Of a DNA stretch of 5,120 nucleotides, positions 1 through 4,945 are shown in pieces; position 1 is the stretch's first letter; every line of letters begins with the position of its first letter. Under the pieces are notes generated by a model, which ran no database searches, was not told where the DNA came from, and saw nothing but the letters and a program-made list of their open reading frames with translations. This stretch comes from Methanobacteriota archaeon (lineage in GTDB: Archaea > Halobacteriota > Methanosarcinia > Methanosarcinales > Methanosarcinaceae), in contig JAEWQJ010000032.1 in NCBI GenBank assembly GCA_023399215.1, positions 1 to 5,120 of the forward strand, given 5' to 3'. The translations under genes and the position numbers were made by a program.

Positions 1-397
1 CCTGGCACTCGTTTGATACGACAGGCTTGACAGGCTTGAAACTGTAATCGATGTGCCCGAGTTCCATCGTGTCGGCACCAAAAGCACGCTCGTGCGTCAT
101 ACAGCCTACTAAACGGCTTGAGGGAATTCCAACGCCACTATTCCCCTGGTCGCCGTCAAGCCTGATAGTACCAATATCGTGTGTCACAGGAATTTCCATG
201 CCCTGTTCGACACTAACAGCCTTGCCTGGCATCATGAGGATCTCTGCAAGCTTGTCCATTTCATTGGCACTCAGTGCAGGGATTTCACCGAGATCGGCAG
301 CATTTGCAGTCCCGGCTTCAATCTCCGCCATTATTTTTTCTTTGGTAAGGTAGACACGTTTACCGTCTCCCATACGCAAAGCGTATTCAGTTGCCAT
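1..397 (-). CDS. mtbB: Dimethylamine:corrinoid methyltransferase MtbB (N-terminal part, runs off window)
   Basis: Transfers a methyl group from dimethylamine to the Co(I) corrinoid of MtbC, the first step of methanogenesis from dimethylamine in the cytoplasm. The window holds residues 1-132, starting MATEYALRMGDGKR and including the segments VTHDIGTIRLDGDQGN, GCMTHERAFGAD and SFKPVKPVVSNEC, which I recognise as MtbB. The start is fixed by GGAGGA (complement of 403-408) five bases before the ATG. The reading is open to the window edge. It lies 71 bases downstream of mtbC on the same strand, the usual order of corrinoid protein then methyltransferase. Known for the family: full length is about 465 residues, with an in-frame amber codon read as pyrrolysine in the later part of the protein, which is outside this window. 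No in-frame TAG occurs in the visible part. Confidence 0.95.
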   Translation of the reverse strand, partial: MATEYALRMGDGKRVYLTKEKIMAEIEAGTANAADLGEIPALSANEMDKLAEILMMPGKAVSVEQGMEIPVTHDIGTIRLDGDQGNSGVGIPSSRLVGCMTHERAFGADTMELGHIDYSFKPVKPVVSNECQ

Positions 398-402
398 TTT
401 TA

Positions 403-408
403 TCCTCC
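403..408 (-). promoter_or_regulatory. mtbB ribosome binding site
   Basis: GGAGGA on the minus strand, five bases before the mtbB ATG. It gives mtbB its own strong translation start inside the presumed mtbC-mtbB transcript. Confidence 0.8.
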
Positions 409-431
409 ATAAGATCAACTTAGTTTAGACC

Positions 432-457
432 ACAAATTTTATTGACAAATTTTATTG
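432..457. repeat. 13-bp perfect tandem duplication in the mtbC-mtbB spacer
   Basis: ACAAATTTTATTG occurs twice head to tail (432-444 and 445-457), and the period continues one more base. It sits between the mtbC stop codon and the mtbB ribosome binding site, about 37 bases beyond mtbC on the transcript. It is AT-rich and has no stable hairpin of its own. It may be a recent slippage product or part of the intercistronic spacing; the sequence does not say which. Confidence 0.85.
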
Positions 458-468
458 ATAATTGGTTT

Positions 469-1113
469 TCAGAGTAGCATTTCCTTTGCTTTTGCGACAG
501 CTTCGCTTGCATTTTCAGCATAGCAGTCCGCACCGATTTTGTCAGCCCAGGCCTGGGTTGCAGGGGCTCCGCCTACCATAACTTTTACTTTGTCTCTGAG
601 TCCTTCTTCCTTGAGAAGCTCAATTACAGCCCTCTGCCCCTGAAGGGTTGTGGTCATAAGGGCGGAAATTCCAATCATATTGGCATCGACTTCCTTTGCC
701 TTTTCGATGAAGTTCCTGACCGGAACATCACGGCCAATATCGTATACTTCAAAACCAGAAGACTGGAGCATAGTGGATACTATGGACTTTCCTATATCGT
801 GGACGTCGCCTTCGACCGTACCATTTACGATAACCCCCAGTTTCTTGCTCTCTGTCCCTGCAGGGAGCTCAGCTTCAAGAACTTTAACCCCTGCTGTCAT
901 TGCATCAGCAGCCATCATCACATGGGGCAGGAAAAGTTTCCCTCTCTCAAAAAGAATTCCTACCTGGTTCATGCCTGCAGAAAGACCTTTGTCAATGATC
1001 TCAGCTGGTTCCATGACCTCTTTTGCTTTATTAACAGCTGCGAGTACTGCATCTTTTTTACAGGAGATAACTGCATCAAAAAGCTCCTGAATAAGTTCAT
1101 CTTTGGTTGCCAT
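469..1113 (-). CDS. mtbC: Dimethylamine corrinoid protein MtbC
   Basis: Small cytoplasmic corrinoid protein. It accepts a methyl group from dimethylamine via MtbB and hands it to the coenzyme M methylase MtbA. The 214 residues match the usual length of the methylamine corrinoid proteins. Residues 1 to about 88 form the helical cap domain (methionine synthase B12-binding cap type). Residues about 91-214 form the Rossmann-like B12-binding domain, with DVHDIG at 103-108 (H105 is the expected cobalt ligand), SALMTTT at 150-156 and GGAPAT at 181-186. The start at 1113 is chosen because GGAGG (complement of 1121-1125) lies seven bases upstream. A longer reading to 1176 has no ribosome binding site and would begin at or before the predicted transcript start. 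Assignment as MtbC rather than the monomethylamine (MtmC) or trimethylamine (MttC) paralogue rests mainly on the adjacent mtbB. Confidence 0.93.
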   Translation of the reverse strand: MATKDELIQELFDAVISCKKDAVLAAVNKAKEVMEPAEIIDKGLSAGMNQVGILFERGKLFLPHVMMAADAMTAGVKVLEAELPAGTESKKLGVIVNGTVEGDVHDIGKSIVSTMLQSSGFEVYDIGRDVPVRNFIEKAKEVDANMIGISALMTTTLQGQRAVIELLKEEGLRDKVKVMVGGAPATQAWADKIGADCYAENASEAVAKAKEMLL

Positions 1114-1120
1114 TTTTGTA

Positions 1121-1125
1121 CCTCC
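1121..1125 (-). promoter_or_regulatory. mtbC ribosome binding site
   Basis: GGAGG on the minus strand, seven bases before the ATG at 1113. It decides the mtbC start against the in-frame upstream ATG at 1176. Confidence 0.85.
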
Positions 1126-1188
1126 ACAAATGCCAGAAATTCCCTTAGTATTTGAAGAAAAAATGGAATCTAGCATTCTAATTGGATA

Positions 1189-1200
1189 TTTATATATAAG
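1189..1200 (-). promoter_or_regulatory. Probable TATA box of the mtbC-mtbB unit
   Basis: The minus strand reads CTTATATATAAATA here, a good archaeal TATA-binding-protein site. Transcription would start about 25 bases downstream, near 1168, giving a 5' leader of roughly 55 bases before mtbC. Position and sequence are seen; promoter function is inferred. No clear operator repeat is visible beside it, so the mechanism of substrate-dependent regulation cannot be read from this stretch. Confidence 0.6.
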
Positions 1201-1288
1201 TCCAGAATTATTTAGCCCAACCTGTAGAGTTTTTTCAAAAAAGGCGGGAACTTGAGTACTGCCTGTGCATTTGAAAAGCCAGTACGCT

Positions 1289-1435
1289 ATGACACCCCTG
1301 ATGGATATATCTCAAGTCATGAGATTTTTCAATGGTATTGAAAATTTCAACGGTTTTGCAGAACTAAATTTGTTTTTAAAAAATAGAGAACAGGATAATA
1401 AATTTATGGTTAATTTCACCATAGTTGACATATGA
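1289..1435 (+). other. Short unassigned open reading frame (48 codons), possible remnant
   Basis: The reading begins MTPLMDISQVMRFFNG and ends TIVDI before a TGA. There is no convincing ribosome binding site, and no family is recognised. The same-strand alternative frame upstream, about 1249-1338, also reads like protein (for example VRYDTPDGYISSHEIF), which suggests a frameshifted remnant rather than an intact small gene. Confidence 0.15.
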
Positions 1436-1469
1436 GCCTACCAGGTTCTTCAACCGGGTCAGGTTCTTG

Positions 1470-1562
1470 TCAGACAAACTTCTCTGTTTTTCCGAGTTTA
1501 GTAGATTCTGCAACCCACTTTCCGCAGCATGTCCTATCAATTTTTATAATTGTTTCTGACAT
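1470..1562 (-). other. Short unassigned open reading frame (30 codons) with a Cys-Cys pair
   Basis: It starts with ATG and reads MSETIIKIDRTCCGKW, ending KTEKFV before TGA. The codons resemble those of the real genes here. Beyond the TGA the same frame continues for another 17 codons (QEPDPVEEPGRLICQLW), so a longer ancestral protein is possible. Only a weak purine run (AGAAAA) precedes the ATG. It may be a small protein gene, a remnant, or chance. Confidence 0.2.
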
Positions 1563-1719
1563 TATTTTTTCTGAAAACTGCTCTGGTTTCTCAAACATGT
1601 GTTTTTGAAATATCCTGCAGTTTTCGACCTTTTGCCTTTATTGAAAATTTTCAGTATCCATATCCCGAAGTTTCGGTTGAGGTAACAACTGTAAATTTTC
1701 AAATAATTTTCTAAAAACG

Positions 1720-1738
1720 ATAACATGAAAAATGTTAT
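1720..1738. repeat. Small inverted repeat
   Basis: ATAACAT (1720-1726) and ATGTTAT (1732-1738) are perfect inverted copies around the 5-base loop GAAAA. All but two of the seven pairs are A-T, so stability is low. No gene is close enough to assign a role. Confidence 0.45.
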
Positions 1739-1798
1739 TTGGCATAAAAGTGCTTTCAAGCAATTTCATTTCTTTGCGCCTGTTATTCAAAAAATTTC

Positions 1799-1817
1799 AT
1801 GTTTTTTTGAAAAACAT
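1799..1817. repeat. Small inverted repeat with T-rich arm
   Basis: ATGTTTTT (1799-1806) and AAAAACAT (1810-1817) pair perfectly around TTG. It could be a weak terminator-like structure, but no gene ends nearby on either strand. Confidence 0.45.
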
Positions 1818-2049
1818 CTGCTGAGAGTAAGGTTGATGAGAATATGATCCTTAATTCCATTTTTTGGTTGTTAACTTCTGCTCAAACTAACTGTTTCGGG
1901 GTATTGTTTCCTTTAATGAAATATTTACTAGTTTACTCTAACTTTTAGTTGCTAGTTAAATTTTTTTACAATGGGTACTTTTTTTAATTATGGTGTCTTA
2001 ATGATTAATGGGAAGTCACTTGCTGCAGAGCAATTAAGGGAAGTTTATT

Positions 2050-2670
2050 ATGTCTGTTTCTCTCAATCAGCACAATTATATCCAGAAAAATTCGGAAAGC
2101 TTTCTGGAATTTCAATCAAACTATTCGTCTGATAACTCTTTTTCTTCCGGGCCTTTGGAAGGAATAAAACTCTTCCTTGATATGGATGGAGTCCTTACGG
2201 ATTTCACCGCAGCCTGTGAGAAGATCGGGGGCAATATGATGTTCTGGTACAGTACCGACAGAGAACTCTTCTGGAAAAAGATTACATCTGCAGGAATCGA
2301 GTTCTGGTCCGAGATGTCCTGGATGCCTGGCGGGCAAGAATTGCATGGTTTCCTTAGAAGCTCTGGACTTTGTCCGACAATCCTTTCTGCGCTTCCCGGA
2401 CCTGAGAGGAAAAAAGCTTTAATCAATGCTAGAGAGGGAAAAATCAAATGGATCCGGAAAGAACTCGGCCCCTCTTATGCAGAAGCTGCAATTCTCTGTT
2501 ACCGCCCGGAAAAAGCCTTACAATCAGGGTTTGCAAGGGTTCTTATTGATGACAACTCAGAGAATATCCGCGAATGGGAAGAAGCAGGAGGTATCGGAAT
2601 CCTGCATAAGAACACCAGCCGTACGATCCGGTGTTTCACTAAGGTTCTTAAAGTCGAGCAAAAGTTCTGA
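2050..2670 (+). CDS. HAD-superfamily phosphohydrolase, 5'-nucleotidase-like
   Basis: Predicted soluble magnesium-dependent phosphatase of 206 residues. HAD motif I is LDMDGVLTDF: D44 is the nucleophile and D46 the general acid/base. S113 in ILSA fits motif II, K131 or K133 fits the motif III lysine, and IDD at 166-168 fits motif IV, followed by ENIREWEEAGGIGI. The order matches short HAD proteins such as the 5'(3')-deoxyribonucleotidase type; the true substrate cannot be read. Residues 1-36 before the domain are polar and low in complexity, rich in Ser, Asn and Gln, which is unusual for this family. The ATG at 2050 is preceded by AAGGGAAG at about 2037-2044, an acceptable ribosome binding site. 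The gene is convergent with the phosphodiesterase-fold gene, 47 bases apart. No operon partner is seen. Confidence 0.85.
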   Translation: MSVSLNQHNYIQKNSESFLEFQSNYSSDNSFSSGPLEGIKLFLDMDGVLTDFTAACEKIGGNMMFWYSTDRELFWKKITSAGIEFWSEMSWMPGGQELHGFLRSSGLCPTILSALPGPERKKALINAREGKIKWIRKELGPSYAEAAILCYRPEKALQSGFARVLIDDNSENIREWEEAGGIGILHKNTSRTIRCFTKVLKVEQKF

Positions 2671-2673
2671 TAT

Positions 2674-2701
2674 GCTAAACTTTACAGGCTAAACTTTACA
2701 G
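2674..2701. repeat. 14-bp perfect tandem duplication between convergent genes
   Basis: GCTAAACTTTACAG is present twice head to tail (2674-2687 and 2688-2701), starting four bases after the HAD gene stop codon. It fills most of the 47-base gap to the end of the facing gene. It looks like a slippage duplication; no function is evident. Confidence 0.9.
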
Positions 2702-2705
2702 GGAA

Positions 2706-2719
2706 GGCCAAAAAGGCTT
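2706..2719 (-). terminator. Possible terminator of the phosphodiesterase-fold gene
   Basis: On the minus strand a TTTTT run (complement of 2710-2714) follows directly after the stop codon at 2718-2720. It is flanked by GCC/GGC arms (2707-2709 and 2715-2717) that make a very short stem. Archaeal termination often relies on T-runs alone, so this is a plausible but weak call. Confidence 0.25.
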
Positions 2720-3542
2720 ATGCTTCTTGATTACAGGCTACGATAAGAGCCACAAAGTTTTGCTTGTGGTTTTTGATATATTCTCCTTCCACATCTTTTA
2801 ACCATTTTTTTCCTCCGTGAATTGCGTGGTCCCCACAGATAAAGAAAATCGTTCCTTTTTCCGCATTTCTATAAATCTCACCCAGGTTTTCATCCACAGC
2901 CTTTGCAGCCTTTTTCAGTTCTTCCCAGCTTTCTGCTCTGTGGGAAAACCGGTCAAGGGTTCTGAGGTGAACCGCCAGTATATCGGGCTTTTCTTTAAGG
3001 GCACGTAGCGCATAGTTTGTTATCTGGAGGTCATAATCCAGGATATCCTCTGAATTCGGGACTCCATAAAAGTCTTTTATCCTTCCCCTGAAACTTTCTG
3101 CACCTTCGGACTCTATGACTGCTGACGCTTTCATGCCTGCTCTGCAAGCCCATTCCATAATGCTTTTCAGTCTCGGGTTTTCCGAGTCTTTTGTCCTTTC
3201 AGTATAAATGTCCGCAGTCGAGTAGATATTATGCTCCTCAGGCAGGTATCCTGTAAAGATTGACGCAATCGCGGGGGAGGTTATTGTTGCCGGGGATTTA
3301 CATCTGAAGAGGAGCCCTTTTTCGGCAATTTTACTCAAGTTTTTCATTATCGGAGTAAAATAGTTATAAAGAGAATACCCCAGACTGTCAACCACAATGA
3401 TTACTGCTCTTTTGCAGCTTCTTTCCTTTGCGTAGCTCTCTACTTCCGGAATTGGCCTGCCAGTTGGCGGAACCATAGGGATTTTCAGTAATCTCGAGAT
3501 CGTAGGGGCAATATCAATAGTGTTGCACTCTAAAATTTTCAT
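2718..3542 (-). CDS. Alkaline-phosphatase-fold hydrolase (type I phosphodiesterase/nucleotide pyrophosphatase-like)
   Basis: Predicted metal-dependent hydrolase of phosphate mono- or diesters, 274 residues, no signal peptide or membrane segment, so cytoplasmic. The ligand set of the fold is visible in order: D52 in IIVVDSLGY, the probable nucleophile T88 in ATITSPAIASIFTGYLPEEH, D197 and H201 in LDRFSH, D238 and H239 in CGDH, and H242 in HGG. The TSPAIASIFTG..PEEHNI stretch is typical of the phosphodiesterase/pyrophosphatase branch. The length is short for the superfamily, with little room for insert domains. The substrate cannot be inferred. The start at 3542 fits the alignment of the first beta strand; a weak GAGAG lies only three bases upstream, and a TATA-like box at 3574-3584 implies a very short leader. 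It is convergent with the HAD gene. Confidence 0.82.
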   Translation of the reverse strand: MKILECNTIDIAPTISRLLKIPMVPPTGRPIPEVESYAKERSCKRAVIIVVDSLGYSLYNYFTPIMKNLSKIAEKGLLFRCKSPATITSPAIASIFTGYLPEEHNIYSTADIYTERTKDSENPRLKSIMEWACRAGMKASAVIESEGAESFRGRIKDFYGVPNSEDILDYDLQITNYALRALKEKPDILAVHLRTLDRFSHRAESWEELKKAAKAVDENLGEIYRNAEKGTIFFICGDHAIHGGKKWLKDVEGEYIKNHKQNFVALIVACNQEA

Positions 3543-3573
3543 AAGCTCTCTAATATATTATCTAGCAAGCTGG

Positions 3574-3584
3574 CTTATATGTAT
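3574..3584 (-). promoter_or_regulatory. Possible TATA box of the phosphodiesterase-fold gene
   Basis: The minus strand reads ATACATATAAG, about 32-42 bases before the ATG at 3542. Transcription would begin only a few bases upstream of the coding start, consistent with the weak ribosome binding site there. Function is inferred from position only. Confidence 0.35.
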
Positions 3585-3685
3585 TTTCTGTATATTCACA
3601 TTTGTACTCCGATCTCATACCTGCTTATGTACACTAAATTTTTGTATACTGGTAAGCTTAGAAAACAGAAAAACTCCAAAAAAAC

Positions 3686-3703
3686 AGGCTATGTAGAAAT
3701 CCT
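3686..3703 (+). repeat. Left terminal inverted repeat of the insertion sequence
   Basis: AGGCTATGTAGAAATCCT. It pairs with the right end (complement of 4692-4709) at 15 of 18 positions and contains the transposase stop codon at 3689-3691. Confidence 0.75.
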
Positions 3704-3998
3704 TAATTTAATGCAAACTATTTCCACTACTTTTTTATTTATATTGTACACTACCAGTTTAATTTTTATTTCTTTGACTTGATTATTAAACTTTCTTGCT
3801 TTTAGTATTTCTCCAAACTTCCTTTTGACAGCAGAGAACGTTGTTTCCGCTGTGTTCCTTTTATTATATTTGATTTTATCAAAGTTCAAATATGGCTTTC
3901 TTCTGTATTTTCCTCTTACTTTCTTCCTCTTTCTTTTTCTTACAGGTATAATTGAATCTGCTTTAATTTCTTCTCTAATCAGAACATGAATTTTTTCA

Positions 3999-4030
3999 GA
4001 ATCATACCCTTTATGAATCATACCCTTTAT
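3999..4030. repeat. 16-bp tandem duplication inside the transposase
   Basis: GAATCATACCCTTTAT occurs twice (3999-4014, 4015-4030). It duplicates the DKGYDS codons, so the upstream segment ends DKGYDS-stop and the downstream one restarts KGYDSEKIH. Removing one copy gives a continuous DKGYDSEKIHVLIREE reading. The unit length is 1 modulo 3, hence the frameshift. Confidence 0.95.
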
Positions 4031-4213
4031 CTAGAACGTAACATTCAGATTTTCTTGACTTATTTGATTGTCTTATCAGAGCTTTTGCGTGTTTGACATC
4101 ATGATCTGTTTTTTGACTGATTTTCCATCCTAATATCACTTTTTTATCTGTATCTACTGCTATTGAAGTTTTCAGGAAGCTTCTTTGGAGCTTCCCTGTT
4201 CTTCTAGAGTAAT

Positions 4214-4233
4214 AATGACTTGCAATGACTTGC
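4214..4233. repeat. 10-bp tandem duplication inside the transposase
   Basis: AATGACTTGC occurs twice (4214-4223, 4224-4233). With both copies the reading ends SYASHCKSLLL-stop at 4204. With one copy it continues SYASHYYSRRTGKLQ into the next segment. The unit length is 1 modulo 3, hence the frameshift. Confidence 0.95.
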
Positions 4234-4536
4234 ATAAGAACTTGTAAATCCAGTTGCATCAATTGCTGTAATAAAAGCATTTTCTCCATGTGAATAAAAT
4301 AGTTTTAGAGTTTTTGATAAAATTAGGTTACAATGACGAAGGGATTCTAGATATAAACTTTTGAAGAGTTGTGTAATGAGGAACCTTATCAAGGTCAAAT
4401 TTTTCTTTTATATTACTCATGAAGTCATTAAGTTCGACAAAATAACGATAATCTGTGCTTATATACTCTTTCAGTAAAACAAGAACAAGAAACTGATGTT
4501 GAGTGTAAACACGTTTGGAATACTTACATGAGTAAA

Positions 4537-4558
4537 GGTTCAGTCTCCAGACTGAACC
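4537..4558. repeat. 22-bp near-perfect palindrome in the transposase 5' region
   Basis: GGTTCAGTCT (4537-4546) and AGACTGAACC (4549-4558) are perfect 10-bp inverted arms around CC. Further A/T pairing outside follows one mismatch. On the minus strand it encodes RFSLETEP near the transposase start, about 43 bases past the TTG, and lies just before the first frameshift. It could form a strong RNA hairpin or be a regulatory site. Confidence 0.85.
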
Positions 4559-4608
4559 GTTTTAATACTGAGATAAATTTAATATACTTATTTGATGACA
4601 ATAGAAAT

Positions 4609-4647
4609 TGCTCCTCGTTTTTTGTGGGGACAAATGAATAAGGAGCA
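4609..4647 (-). promoter_or_regulatory. Hairpin that would hide the transposase ribosome binding site
   Basis: TGCTCCT (4609-4615) and AGGAGCA (4641-4647) are perfect inverted arms with a 25-base loop, extended by three A-T pairs past a one-base bulge. On minus-strand RNA the second arm contains the GGAG ribosome binding site (complement of 4611-4614), nine bases before the TTG start. RNA entering from outside the element would fold and mask it. A native promoter (A-rich stretch, complement of 4661-4672) would start near 4642 and leave out most of the first arm. The pairing is seen; the regulatory role is inferred by analogy with IS10 and IS50. Confidence 0.5.
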
Positions 4648-4691
4648 TTTTTACAATCTCGTTTTTATTTTTGGGTAAAAACAGTATTTAG

Positions 4692-4709
4692 AGGATCTCT
4701 ACAGGGCCT
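4692..4709 (-). repeat. Right terminal inverted repeat of the insertion sequence
   Basis: On the minus strand AGGCCCTGTAGAGATCCT. It matches the left end (3686-3703) at 15 of 18 positions. It lies about 90 bases upstream of the transposase start. Confidence 0.75.
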
Positions 4710-4893
4710 CAATCTGAATATAATATATATTTTTCTTTAAGGTTTTCTCATATATGTATATTCCTTTCTATAAAATTATTAAATAGATTCCAATTTTCAA
4801 GTCTCTGCCTTCTGATGCATTCCAGAAATCAAATAACAAGCTTTTTAATTTATTGCGTACTTCTATATTTACGAAGCAAAAAATGTAAATATC

Positions 4894-4905
4894 CGAAATA
4901 TATTC
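4894..4905 (+). promoter_or_regulatory. Possible TATA box for the PAS-type gene
   Basis: CGAAATATATTC about 45 bases before the ATG at 4946 fits an archaeal promoter, with transcription starting near 4928. The whole region 4710-4930 is AT-rich, so other boxes are possible (for example around 4863). No other feature was seen in 4710-4935. Confidence 0.3.
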
Positions 4906-4935
4906 AGAGCTTCCTGTAAGAGATTTTTAAACTAC

Positions 4936-4940
4936 GGAGA
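4936..4940 (+). promoter_or_regulatory. Ribosome binding site of the PAS-type gene
   Basis: GGAGA, five bases before the ATG at 4946. It supports this start for the partial gene at the right edge. Confidence 0.7.
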
Positions 4941-4945
4941 ACGGG

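Larger units (their letters stand above)
1201..2049. other. Long gene-poor intergenic region, probably decayed
   Basis: No confident gene. The part 1210-1560 is less AT-rich and gives short protein-like readings in several frames on both strands, none longer than about 55 codons and none with a recognised domain. This is what frameshifted gene remnants look like. From about 1560 to 2049 it is strongly AT-rich with homopolymer runs. Small hairpins lie at 1720-1738 and 1799-1817. No tRNA, CRISPR or insertion-sequence ends were seen. Confidence 0.6.
3689..4601 (-). pseudogene. IS5-family DDE transposase, four frameshifts
   Basis: The reading is recovered by joining five segments, in order 4601-4527, 4525-4331, 4329-4224, 4223-4015 and 4014-3689. 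Repairing the frame gives about 294 residues, a normal IS5-type length. Recognisable parts are KYSKRVYTQHQ and VPHYTTLQKFISRIP (N-terminal DNA-binding region), IDATGF (first catalytic Asp, codon 4258-4260), LDKGYDS (second Asp, 4029-4031) and YNKRNTAETTFSAVK, an exact Y-(2)-R-(3)-E-(6)-K signature with the catalytic Glu at 3845-3847. All catalytic residues survive. The likely start is TTG at 4601, nine bases after GGAG. The breaks at 4224 and 4015 are perfect tandem duplications of 10 and 16 bp. The one near 4530 is probably one extra T in CCTTTACTC, and the one near 4330 is a small indel. All four shift the frame the same way. Confidence 0.88.
3686..4709 (-). mobile_element. IS5-type insertion sequence, full length but inactive
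   Basis: An element of about 1024 bp bounded by imperfect inverted repeats: 3686-3703 against the complement of 4692-4709, which agree at 15 of 18 positions (both read AGGC..TGTAGA.ATCCT). One DDE transposase gene fills it on the minus strand, and its TAG stop lies inside the left repeat, as in many compact insertion sequences. The transposase is broken by four frameshifts, so the copy cannot move by itself. No flanking target duplication is obvious (left flank ends AAAAAC, right flank begins CAATCT), either because it is very short or because it has been lost. It lies between the phosphodiesterase-fold gene and the PAS-type gene and disrupts neither. Confidence 0.8.

Noticed and set aside
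20..37. Nine-base tandem repeat GACAGGCTT in mtbB
   Set aside because: It encodes the KPVKPV segment that I recall as a normal part of MtbB, so it is coding sequence rather than a recent duplication.
51..353. Plus-strand open reading frames opposite mtbB and mtbC
   Set aside because: They are antisense shadows of well-recognised genes and have no ribosome binding sites or domain character.
1114..1176. A 21-residue N-terminal extension of MtbC from an upstream in-frame ATG
   Set aside because: No ribosome binding site precedes it, it would lie at or before the predicted transcript start, and the ATG at 1113 has GGAGG at ideal spacing and matches the family length.
1562..1759. Minus-strand 65-codon reading frame
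   Set aside because: It is AT-driven, of low complexity, with no ribosome binding site or recognisable domain, and lies in the decayed spacer.
3689..3691. Read-through of the transposase terminal TAG by pyrrolysine insertion
   Set aside because: The frame does stay open for about 30 codons, but it leaves the element through its terminal repeat, and the extension has no resemblance to a transposase.
4204..4206. TAG inside the transposase as a pyrrolysine codon
   Set aside because: The frame after this TAG is not the transposase frame. The break is fully explained by the 10-bp duplication at 4214-4233.
3686..4709. Target-site duplication flanking the insertion sequence
   Set aside because: The flanking bases AAAAAC and CAATCT share no convincing direct repeat, so none is called.
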